Below are positions 57,301 through 64,000 of a stretch of 64,000 nucleotides of DNA, in pieces (the stretch's first letter is position 1; each line of letters starts with the position of its first letter). Source of the stretch: Anoplopoma fimbria (taxonomy: Eukaryota; Chordata; Actinopteri; Perciformes; Anoplopomatidae); NCBI RefSeq assembly GCF_027596085.1, contig NC_072454.1:25065975-25129974 (forward strand), given 5' to 3'. A program made the translations under genes and the position numbers. The notes beneath the pieces were generated by a model, which worked only from the letters and a program-made list of their open reading frames with translations, had not been told where the DNA came from and searched no databases.

Positions 57301-59463
57301 CATATCCACTTAAGTGTGTGTTTGCGTGCTTGTCTGTTTCAGCTCATGCTCCTGTCTAGGGGCACAGAAAGCAGCAGAGCAGGAACTATGGCTGGAGAAA
57401 GTGAGCCAGATTTGGGTATGAAATACTACATTTTTCACAGAAATCATCTAGCTGTCTGAATGGGGCAGCACAATCCAATGTGAACACACAGCATCACAAA
57501 TCTGAAGCCAAAGGCAGTCGCTGTGGGTTCATGAATAGTGCTGATAGAAATAAATAAGAAATAATATTGATTGTGCCATATATCACCTCATGGATTGTCA
57601 GACCATTTTGTAAAGTTGGACAACAGTGCACCATTACATAAGAATAAGACGTCACTGACAAGAAAGCACACAGAGCACACAGAAGGGCAAAGCAATTTTC
57701 AAGAAAATAGTGCCAAACCTTTGTAAATTAAAGAGAACTAAATGTTGCATTGATTGATGCTGTGTACCCATTTCTATTAAAAGAGAAAAGTAGTCAAAAA
57801 GCAGGTGACCAAGATTACAGGGAGAAATTAGACAACTATAAAACAGCCAATCTGTAACTACAATAATCCCTTTTTATAGACCATTTCAACAGACTAACTT
57901 ACTTCTCAGATACATTGATACATGATGTTATCTTGATCCTACTCAGTTGGTTGGGCCACTGTGGCTCAGTGGTAGAACAGGGTCATCCTTCAATCAGAGG
58001 ATCGGCGGTTCAATCTTTGACTCCGCTAGTCCATCTTGATCTGTCCTTGGCAAGACACTTAACCCCGAATTGTTCCATGTATGAGTGGGTATGAATGTTA
58101 GCCTATATAGGCAGGTGTCACCTTGCATGGTAGCCCCTGCCATCAGTGTATAAATGGTTGTGAATGGGTGAATGATATTTACATTATCTGTTCTATGTAA
58201 TCTTCCACATACTGAGGTGATTGTTGTTTTTGGCAGGTGCTAGTGGCGCCCCCAGTGGACCCCAACAGAGTGAAAGCCCGTTTTTCCTGCTGGGAAAGGT
58301 GGTCATGCAGCAGAGCTATGTCTGTGCTCTCATAGCCATGATGGTAACTATAAAAATAAGCCATGATTTTATACAAGACCAATGCAGTAGACTTTTCTGT
58401 ATACGTAATGAACACAATTATTAACTTCATTAGTTAAAGTTACGGTGAGGAACTTTGAACTTGTTATGAAACGGTGATGCTGATGCCTCTGTATGACATT
58501 CATAAGTAAATAAGACAATCAGCTAGAAGATTGTCTATTTCTATATAGTTATTCTTAATGCTTGCAATCACCAGGTTGGATTCTGCGCGAAATCAGGTGA
58601 AATCAAGCAGGTTCACAGGGATCGCTAAAATCAACACAAAATGAAAGTTATTTGTAGTAACTTTAATATCACAGACTGGTTTTGGCACCTTTGTCTCTTC
58701 ATGCTGTTAGATTACATTACATTACATTTACATTACATTCATTTAGCAGACGCTTTTATCCAAAGCGACTTACAGGAAGTGTATTCAACATAGGTATTCA
58801 AGAGAACTACTAGTCACCAGAAGTCATAAGTGCATCTCCTTTCTTAAACAAGCATCTAAAAGCATAAACCAGAGCAAAAGTATAGTGCAGAGGCAATATT
58901 ACTAACAAACTAAAACAATAATTGCAACAAACTAATACGAATACAATAAGTGCAATAAGTGCGAGGAAGGCTCAGGGTAGTACTTCTTGAAGAGGTGAGT
59001 TTTCAGCCTAAAGATGGGCAGCGACTCTGCTGTCCTGACGTCAGTGGGGAGTTCATTCCTCCACTGAGGGGCCAGGACAGAAAAAAGCTGTGACCGGGTG
59101 GATCGGCCACAGGGACCTCTGAGCGACGGGGCAACCAGTCGCCCGAGGCAGCAGAGAGGAGTGGTCGGGCGGGGGTGTAGGGCTTGACCATGGCCTGGAG
59201 ATAGGCCATGGTCAAGCTACTGTGACCTGCATACAAAAACAGCAACACAATTGTCACGGGGACTGTAAGTTTGGACCCAAACGCAGACACAGACAAGGGA
59301 AGTCATAGAAGTGAAAGAGTTTATTTTTAAGGGAATAATAAGTGGTTAGAATGACCAGGGTTGAGATGGAGCAGCGGTGACCACCAAGGGATTATTGTTC
59401 TAGCAAGGCAGGGCAGGCAGGGCAGGCAGAGCGGGGTGTGAGCGTGTCAGGTTGGGGAATGAG

Positions 59464-59507
<44 letters not shown>

Positions 59508-61221
59508 CAAACCAGGATGCTCCATGGAGGTTGTAACAAAGATCTGGCCCTGAAAGGATGGAAAGCTGGGGTAGATACAGTATACTGTTGGGTTGATGAT
59601 AAGATGTTAGGCAGCTGAGCAGACTGGAACAGGTGAGGGGAATGAGTTGTTATCAGGAGGGAGCCGGGAGGAGACCAGGTAGGAGCCACGCCCACTCCAC
59701 AAACACACAGACAGACAGGAAGAAGTACAGGGGGAACGCCTGGCTGTGACAACAATATGGCTTTCTTATGTGCTTTTTCCATGTTGTTCAGGTTTGGAGC
59801 ATCACGTACCACAGCTGGCTGACCTTTGTGCTGCTGTTGTGGGCATGTCTCATCTGGATCCTGCGAGCCAGGTACCTGTAGCACTGACAGAACAAATCAG
59901 GACTCTGATAAACAACATTCAATTTCAATTCAATTCAGTTTATTTTGTATAGCCCAGAATCACAAATTACAAATTTGCCTCAGAGGGCTTTACAATCTGT
60001 GCACATGCATCCTCTGTCCTTACACCCTCACATCCTCTGTCCTTCCTCTGTCCTTACACCCTCATCCTCTGTCCTTACACCCTCACATCCTCTGTCTTAC
60101 CCTCATCCTCTGTCCTTACACCCTCACATCCCTCACATCCTCTGTCCTTACACCCTCACATCCTCTGTCCTTACACCCTCACATCCTCTGTCCTTACACC
60201 CCTCTGTCCTTACACCCTCCCTCTGTCCTTAGACCCTCACCCTTGTCCTTAGACCCCTCTGTCATCATCCTCTGTCCTTACACCCCTCACATCCTCTGTC
60301 CTTCCCCTCACATCCTCTGTCCTTAGCACAGGAAAAACTCCCCTAAAAACCCCTTTAACAGGGAGAAAAAAGGAAGAAACCTCTGGGAGAACGACAGAGG
60401 AGGGATCCTTCTCCCAGGATGGACAGAATGCAATAGATGTCATGTGTACAGAATGAGCAGCATAACAGAGATAACATGATTATCTTTAATTGTAAAAGTT
60501 TTCCTAAATGCTTGGTGATTGCATTAATTGATTCCTACAGTCTAGGATTGTGTTTGGTCAGTGTCTGATCTTGTTAAACTGAACAAATACACATCTTAAA
60601 TTTTAAGTGATTTCAACATACTGTTAGATAGATTTTTGCTGTCTGCTGCTGATAGTTTGCTGTCTCATTTTGTAGACGACATGCAGCCACACTGTGCTCC
60701 CCATTCATCCTGCTTTATGGACTTGCTCTGTGCTGTCTGCAGTATGTCTGGGCAATGGAGCTTCAGCCTGAACTGCCCACCACTGTGGGCAACATGAGTC
60801 TCAGACAGCTGGGACTAGACAGAGCCCAACACCCCTGTTTAAGACTGGGAGCTATGGTAAGATGAGAGAATATATACTGGGGGACTTGATGATGAAGTTA
60901 AAGTTGTGATATATTATGAGATACTGTATATTTGTCATCACTGACTGCTGGTTGTAGAAAGAGTAGGGGCTCATCGCTCCACACAGCAAGCCAGATTAAA
61001 TGCTTCATCACAGCCAAAGGTACAGCCTGGCATCAGGTTTTAAATTGTGGGGCAGTTGTTTTAAATAAACTCAGCTGTGACTTGGCTCTTTCACATCATC
61101 AGTAAGGCAAAGTTTTGTCGCCTGTCATGGTAATTTCATTGGTTTAATAAATATGCACGAAATAGTTATATTGATTTCAGCAGCTGAATAAAGGGATTGA
61201 TAATTTTGAGAGATTCCTTTT

Positions 61222-61278
<57 letters not shown>

Positions 61279-63591
61279 CCCCCCCCCCCCCCACCCCACT
61301 CCCTTCAGCTCCTGTTTACTTTGACCTTCTGGCTTTTAGTACGTCAGGCAGTGAAGGAAAACTTCAGCAGGAAGAGGAAAATGACCACACCACTACAGGA
61401 GGTCACTACAGGAGGTCAGATATATTTTACACACACACACACACATATACCCCTGTTCCATAATGATAAAACACTAATGCATAGCAGGTAATCACTTTTT
61501 TAGGTGTTTATACTACTTTACTCAATAAATGTAAACAAATGATTCAGTAATTAAAGAAATCGTTTATGTAAGGGGCGAGGCACGGTACAGACAGTCTCTA
61601 AGGGTTGGGGCTTATGCTCTGTACCATTCTCAAGTACAATCAATTGTTTTATATCCATGATATAAAGAGGCAAAGCAAGTGGTCCAACATAGTGAAGTAA
61701 CATTCTTTAAAGTATTTTTTTCAACATTGTGTTAAATTAATGATTTGGGATAATCCTCATAACGTGCAGTTTTTATTGGAAAAACTGGACTTTCTACCAA
61801 AAAATCTACTTTGAAAACTATTGACAGTATTAAACTATTGACATTCAGCGCCATTACCTTGAGATTACTAAAACTTATTCTATAAGTGATTAGGGTATAA
61901 TTTACAATGTAACAAATATCATCAGTATTTAATATTTAGGTAAAACATTCAGTACCAACTGAATAAAATATTGTGGACACCAATGTGAAGTGCTTCAGCA
62001 AATCACAATTTCCTTTGGGGTGAAAGTCAGCTTCCTAAAGGCCATGTCCTTTCACCAGCGTTTCATCTTCCCCAGAGGATTAATTTACAATTTTACAACT
62101 CTGAAAAATATCCAGCTTTGAACGCAAACAAACTTTTGGATGAATTATGGTCCCAGTCTGCAGAGCATGACAATGTTTTACATTTTTTCTTACCATGCAC
62201 AGTATCTTTCTGATGACTTTTCATTTTACATTTTGCCATCAACATGTAATCCCTATTCCTTCACCCACTCTCTATCCCCTTATCCTTTTCAAGAGGGTGC
62301 TGGTAATGAATCAGTGTTGAAGGTTCTAGGAGGCATGGTGATGAGCTGTTATGCCAAGTACTGGATCTATGTGTGTGGAGGGATGTTCATCATGGTCTCT
62401 TTTGCTGGAAAACTTGTTGGATACAAAATCATCTACATGCTGCTGTTCCTGCTCTGCCTCTGTCTCTATCAGGTAGGAACAGGACGACAGACCAGGTATT
62501 CAGGCTGGCTGTCCACATTTTTATTGTTTATTTAGTCAACTCATCAGATACTTTGATAAACATAATTCTCACTGCAGAATATTGTTTTAGTTGAACCTCA
62601 GTATTTTGCCATTTTCTTTGTTTCTCAGTTTTTGACTAAAGTAAACACTCAGGTGCCTCTTCAAACTGTTGTCGTTATTTGCACATATTTACAAATACAT
62701 GTTATTTCCAAAAACCTCTTGTATTAAGTGATTGAGTGATTATTTCCCAGGTGTACTATTCTCTGTGGAGACGTCTATTGAAGCTCTTCTGGTGGCTTGT
62801 TGTAGCCTACACAATGCTGGTGCTGATATCCATCTACACTTACCAGTTTGAAGACTTCCCTGGATACTGGAGAAACTTTACCGGTTTTACTGAAAAACAG
62901 TACGTTCTTTTATAAAAGTGTCTTTCTCTCCCCTTCTCTTCTCTGTCTCAGCTTCTCTTTCAGAAGTAGACTGATTCTGTTATCATTAGTTTATAGTTTG
63001 TGATTTCTTGATTTGAATAGAAAGTTTGTTGATATTTAAACATTACCCCTGCATTAAGGACATATTTTAACTGTTCATAGCCTACGCATCCCAAAACATT
63101 CCAAGCATCACTGAAAAGCAAATGGAGGTATTAAGGTTGGTTGACCCAAAAGTTTATCTTTGCCTTAGGGCAAAAATAAACTTTTGGATCCTTATTAACC
63201 CCTTGTTCCTTCCACTATGTGAGCGATGTGTACAGTTTCCCTACCTGAGTCCAGATTTGATGTGTAACAAAACACAGTAAGGTAGGAATAATAAAGATAG
63301 AAGTGTATGAATGGGTGAATGTTGACATATTATGTACAGAACTTTGAGTGGTCGGAAGACTAGAAATGCGCTACATAAATGCAAGTTCATTTACCATTTA
63401 CCTTTGTAATCGTGCCCTCCTGTGCTCCTCAGGTTGGCAGCGATTGGTCTGGAGACGTTTGCTCTGTCTGAACTCTTTAGCAGTATTCTGATCCCTGGCT
63501 TCTTCCTGTTGGCCTGTATTCTGCAGCTGCACTACTTCCACAAACCCTTCATGAGAATCACTGACCTTGAGCATGTTACACCGATAAACAA
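26455..63591 (+). CDS. piezo1: Piezo-type mechanosensitive ion channel 1, N-terminal 16 exons (partial)
   Basis: Exons: 26455-26518, 38435-38530, 48039-48204, 48485-48626, 49177-49414, 50450-50663, 56142-56313, 57037-57135, 57343-57415, 58237-58343, 59792-59871, 60676-60856, 61309-61414, 62294-62472, 62751-62899, 63433-63591. All phases agree; 2225 nt code for ~741 residues and the gene runs past the window (donor GT at 63592). Piezo1 is a trimeric plasma-membrane cation channel gated by membrane tension; these exons encode the outer blade. Matches to human as remembered: GHTGRFIW (residues ~53-60), FLLFIGVCTWWACHLPIS (exon 6), CSSPYDLNLNAGHDWPVY (exon 7), QSYVCALIAMM then VWSITYHSWLTFVLLLWACLIW (exons 10/11), YVWAMELQPELPTTVG (exon 12), YAKYWIYVCGGMF (exon 14), WRNFTGFTEKQ (exon 15). 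Exon 5 (157-235) opens with a very acidic loop; exons 8-9 are a charged cytosolic linker. Exon 8 has a tandem acceptor. Start: first ATG giving the conserved N-terminus. Confidence 0.97.
27166..27229 (+). repeat. (TATC)n microsatellite
   Basis: About 16 uninterrupted tetranucleotide units in piezo1 intron 1. Confidence 0.97.
27486..27620 (+). repeat. tatagccc-type interspersed repeat, unexpanded copy
   Basis: tcaattacatttattttgta start, cctcagagggctttacaatc, and one single 23-bp unit acatcctctgtcccgggacc followed by ctcacatcgg and gcacaggaaaaactcccct. This shows the ancestral state of the segment that is tandemly amplified at 7991 and 60009. Confidence 0.85.
28058..28143 (+). repeat. (CA)n microsatellite, ~43 units
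   Basis: Pure CA repeat followed by GA-rich sequence to about 28190; piezo1 intron 1. Confidence 0.98.
28440..29065 (+). mobile_element. LINE reverse-transcriptase relic with 3' tail
   Basis: A degenerate translation holds SALLPHTNDC-type and KFLKFTEGTTVTGLISDGDE blocks (28500-28615), which match the reverse-transcriptase palm of CR1/Rex1-type fish LINEs; the usual FADDTT is changed to FTEGTT, so the catalytic aspartates are lost. The 3' end (about 28985-29065) has gtcaaattccttgtgtatg and an imperfect gattctgatt tail typical of the group. Frames are broken. Confidence 0.75.
29630..29768 (-). repeat. tatagccc-type interspersed repeat, inverted copy
   Basis: Reverse complement of the same family: ggagtttttcctgtgcc, cagaggatgtcat, tgtacagattgttaag, then aattgaattgaattg. 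Contains at most one 23-bp unit. piezo1 intron 1. Confidence 0.8.
30573..30602. repeat. perfect 14-bp inverted repeat, 2-base loop
   Basis: aaatgtagatgaca (30573-30586) and tgtcatctacattt (30589-30602) are exact complements. piezo1 intron 1. Confidence 0.95.
30830..30990 (+). repeat. interspersed repeat fragment (partner at 42415)
   Basis: gtttactgaggtaataaat, cataga.tt and tttgcaacca blocks recur in order at 42430-42510. A known-looking teleost sequence context; family not named. Confidence 0.55.
31588..31640 (+). repeat. (AAT)n microsatellite at a SINE tail
   Basis: About 17 AAT units directly abutting the antisense SINE fragment to its right; they are its 3' tail. Confidence 0.95.
31641..31762 (-). 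mobile_element. truncated tRNA-SINE, antisense, second copy
   Basis: On the minus strand it ends gggactaataaagg and includes gctccccgggcgcttcttag, near-identical to 18188-18300. The tRNA-like head is missing, so it is 5'-truncated. Confidence 0.85.
33350..33381 (+). repeat. (CT)n microsatellite
   Basis: About 16 CT units in piezo1 intron 1. Confidence 0.95.
34470..34507 (+). mobile_element. isolated LINE-type 3' tail
   Basis: gaatttcccccatggggatc followed by aataaaggaatata matches the copy 1 tail at 613-645 almost exactly, but no 32-bp array precedes it. It is either a very short insertion or a relative that shares only the 3' terminus. Confidence 0.6.
35158..35365 (+). repeat. tatagccc-type interspersed repeat, unexpanded copy
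   Basis: attcaattctatttattttg, cctcagagggctttacaatc, one diverged 23-bp unit (acatcttcagtcctaggacc), then acaggaaaaactcccc and gaaggaagaaacctt-like 3' part. piezo1 intron 1. Confidence 0.85.
39557..40144 (-). mobile_element. Tc1-like transposon deletion derivative with both ends and TA duplication
   Basis: Termini cactcaccggccactttatt (39557) and its complement ending ccggtgattg (40144) form ~30-bp inverted repeats with few mismatches, flanked on both sides by TA. On the minus strand (39927-39589) a transposase C-terminus is readable: QQDNAPCHKAHI with a DDE-domain aspartate and PPQSPDLNPIEHLWDVVE with the following catalytic region. The N-terminal DNA-binding part and first catalytic aspartate are missing, so it cannot move on its own. 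Confidence 0.92.
40709..41076 (+). mobile_element. complete tRNA-derived SINE with 12-bp target-site duplication
   Basis: Starts gggctgcacagtggtgtagt with a tRNA-like A box, B box gggttcaattcccg (about 40764-40777), a body with gtttgcatgttctccccgtg and cttcctcccacagtccaaag, and a ggatggatgga tail. The sequence atgagtgctgta flanks it at 40697-40708 and 41077-41088, an exact duplication, so the insertion is intact and fairly young. Confidence 0.93.
41654..41711. repeat. 21-bp inverted repeat with one mismatch
   Basis: Arms 41654-41674 and 41691-41711 (core aatgccagactaatcc) pair with a single mismatch across a 16-base loop. piezo1 intron 2. Confidence 0.93.
42415..42520 (+). repeat. interspersed repeat fragment (partner at 30830)
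   Basis: gtttactgaggtgataaatc, tcatagacttcaatacaa and tttgcaaccaggagagtc, the latter followed by ccccctgctggc. Matches 30875-30970 in order. Confidence 0.55.
44620..44930 (+). repeat. unnamed interspersed repeat, copy 2 (inverted partner at 22620)
   Basis: Collinear, inverted similarity to 22620-22870 over about 250-300 bp; this copy has an additional ~60 bp (about 44795-44850) between matching blocks. No coding potential. Confidence 0.75.
45695..46556 (-). mobile_element. gypsy-type LTR retrotransposon fragment: one LTR plus start of gag
   Basis: On the minus strand an LTR runs from 46556 (tgtcacagtcacgcc) to 46023 (ccgtgaca), 534 bp with TG...CA ends. Eighteen bases later a gag-like reading frame starts at 46004 (MDPAYDTSPQ) with a coiled-coil-like stretch, shifts frame, and is readable to about 45700 (motifs ERYAGNPEGC and CSILFALQP) before the match stops. 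The rest of gag, pol and the second LTR are absent. The family matches teleost Ty3/gypsy elements by gag wording; it is dead. Confidence 0.85.
47277..47315. repeat. perfect 19-bp inverted repeat, 1-base loop
   Basis: gtctggatgttacagagtg (47277-47295), one g, then its exact complement to 47315. The longest perfect palindrome noticed in the window. piezo1 intron 2. Confidence 0.97.
49415..50449 (+). other. piezo1 intron 5, nothing recognised
   Basis: 1.0 kb AT-rich intron with no recognisable repeat, RNA gene or exon. Confidence 0.6.
52611..52955 (+). repeat. unnamed interspersed repeat, copy 2 (partner at 12472)
   Basis: Same block order as 12472-12900: ataatttcaaccac, agtcaatgtaaacc, aagttaaacaggtcat, caatactcatttttac. 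About 70-75% alike by eye; piezo1 intron 6. Confidence 0.6.
53686..54459 (+). other. coding-like island in piezo1 intron 6, unidentified
   Basis: Two neighbouring open frames, 53686-53979 (97 codons; contains GVKVPSGLWGESLRKFI and RYSRVDQLAALEKALKV) and 54103-54459 (118 codons; Cys-rich CSCQPC, followed by a hydrophobic stretch), have protein-like composition compared with the surrounding AT-rich intron. A fragment of an LTR element begins about 1 kb downstream, antisense. I do not recognise either protein; a relic of a mobile element is the likeliest origin, but chance is possible. Confidence 0.3.
55445..55912 (-). mobile_element. truncated LTR of a gypsy-type element, antisense
   Basis: Read on the minus strand it begins at 55912 with tgtcatgatcttggttttgg and continues with the T/C-rich, promoter-like body typical of teleost gypsy LTRs (ttcctgcccc, gtgtctattcacc, gttccaatcc-like blocks) to about 55445. 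Only one end is definable. piezo1 intron 6, 230 bp before exon 7. Confidence 0.65.
57950..58185 (+). mobile_element. tRNA-derived SINE in piezo1 intron 9
   Basis: tRNA-like head gccactgtggctcagtggta with A box, B-box-like cggttcaatctttgac (about 58006-58021), then ttggcaagacacttaacccc and a 3' part with gtgaatgggtgaatg. It ends about 50 bp before exon 10. Confidence 0.85.
58611..58673 (+). repeat. short repeat shared with 707-768
   Basis: ttcacagggatcgctaaaat, caacacaaaatgaa and tttgtagtaactttaat match the ppp1r35 5' region block by block. Confidence 0.6.
58712..59225 (+). mobile_element. non-autonomous element with tagcagacgctttta-type end, fold-back truncated
   Basis: Begins with attacattac repeats and tttagcagacgcttttatcc and aaagcgacttacaggaagtg; also present inverted at 22010-22400. 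Its right part (gggagttcattcctccactg, caggacagaaaaaagctg) is GC-rich. It stops in a perfect 15-bp hairpin: 59182-59196 (gcttgaccatggcct) and 59203-59217 with a 6-base loop. Confidence 0.8.
59252..59751 (-). mobile_element. solo LTR (500 bp) with 5-bp target-site duplication
   Basis: The plus strand reads tgtcacgg ... ctgtgaca, with exact acaat duplications at 59247-59251 and 59752-59756. The tgtcacgg and tttggacccaaacgcag blocks match the gag-proximal LTR end at 46023, so the LTR lies antisense to piezo1 and belongs to a related gypsy family. A minus-strand AATAAA lies at about 59321. A (CAGG)n run (59463-59508) is expanded inside it. No internal sequence remains. Confidence 0.93.
59918..60490 (+). 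repeat. tatagccc-type interspersed repeat, full copy with a second 23-bp expansion
   Basis: Head caattcaattcagtttattt and ctcagagggctttacaatct; an irregular array of 23-bp units and fragments (60009-60326); then gcacaggaaaaactccccta, aggaagaaacctctgggaga, ctcccaggatggacagaatg and a tail region to about 60490. It is the most complete copy in the window and lies in piezo1 intron 11. Confidence 0.88.
61225..61292 (+). repeat. (TC)n + (C)n tract forming the piezo1 exon 13 polypyrimidine tract
   Basis: About 26 TC units run into about 16 Cs and then ccaccccactcccttcag directly before exon 13 at 61309. Confidence 0.96.
63290..63405 (+). mobile_element. 3' part of a tRNA-SINE
   Basis: gtatgaatgggtgaatgttg, actttgagtggtcggaagac, tagaaatgcgctacataaat and gcaagttcatttaccattta fit the 3' body of the SINE family at 57950, whose end is not preserved there. 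It ends about 28 bp before exon 16. Confidence 0.65.
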
Positions 63592-64000
63592 GTAACACAA
63601 CCTTATCCCTCCTAGTACTCATGCCCTAGCACGTTATTTAAAGCCACAGTAAAACTAAAATATGAGTGTCCCTACTGTGCCATCTGGCATGTGACTTATT
63701 CCTGAGTGAAAGCAAATATCTTGGTGGGGGTTTAGTTACAAGTGGGATTAAATCACATCTGCTGAGAGATTTTAATTAGATCAGGAGGACAAAGGATAAT
63801 TGAATAAATTAAACCTTAACCACATTCTTTATAGTTATTGCCTGCTGAAATCACCTAACACCTCCTCTTATGAAATCACTCTGCTACCCACTTCAACTGA
63901 CAAAATAACATTTAAGTTCCATTTTACATTATGTGCAGGGTTAACCAGTCACTCCCATTCTATTTTGCATGGACAAATGTATGTACTTGGCCCTGTATTC
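63592..64000 (+). other. start of piezo1 intron 16
   Basis: Donor gtaaca at 63592 is inferred because human Piezo1 continues past this point and the frame would otherwise stop at TAA one codon later. The rest to the window end shows no feature. Confidence 0.6.

Noticed and set aside
59826..60326. 166-codon frame rich in Leu-Cys-Pro-Tyr
   Set aside because: It overlaps piezo1 exon 11 in another frame and then reads the 23-bp minisatellite.

Overview
The window is nuclear DNA of a ray-finned fish, probably a spiny-rayed teleost. It has split genes with GT-AG introns, AT-rich introns, long CA, CT and TATC microsatellites, and many teleost-type repeats: tRNA-headed SINEs, LINE 3' tails ending in AATAAAGG plus short repeats, Tc1-like elements and gypsy-type LTRs. 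The teleost call rests on these and on protein resemblance; no species can be named.

Four protein-coding genes are supported. (1) ppp1r35 (+, coding 1939-5379) is a PP1-regulatory/centriole-elongation protein. (2) aprt (+, 7671-13450) is adenine phosphoribosyltransferase, complete in five exons. (3) cdt1 (-, 21804-14847) is the replication licensing factor, complete in ten exons, 676 codons plus stop. (4) piezo1 (+, from 26455 and running off the right end) is the mechanosensitive channel; 16 coding exons covering the first ~741 residues are inside the window. aprt and cdt1 converge tail to tail, and cdt1 and piezo1 diverge head to head. This is the same PIEZO1-CDT1-APRT order and orientation as human 16q24.3. 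In human PPP1R35 is on another chromosome (7q22), so its place beside aprt is a lineage difference. The genes are not an operon or a pathway: they cover centriole growth, adenine salvage, origin licensing and mechanosensing.

Layout: 1-670, minisatellite 3' end of an RNase-H-type LINE; 700-5530, ppp1r35; 5790-7527, second LINE copy with readable RNase H remnants; 7530-13728, aprt, whose intron 1 holds a 1.7 kb 23-bp minisatellite; 13729-14846, short convergent intergenic stretch; 14847-21940, cdt1 with SINE and Tc1 pieces in introns and a third LINE copy at the intron 1 donor; 21941-26340, cdt1-piezo1 spacer with an E2F-type promoter and dispersed repeats; 26340-64000, piezo1, with very large introns 1 (11.9 kb), 2 (9.5 kb) and 6 (5.5 kb) carrying Tc1, SINE, gypsy LTR and LINE relics.

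No unknown multigene system was found. The most unusual signals concern repeats: a LINE family whose 3' UTR is a 32-bp minisatellite, with all three copies in the same orientation and each close to the 5' part of a gene; a 23-bp minisatellite that arose twice from one internal unit of the same interspersed repeat; several perfect short-loop palindromes that look like template-switch scars; and a 500-bp solo LTR with an intact 5-bp target duplication ending 40 bp before a piezo1 exon.
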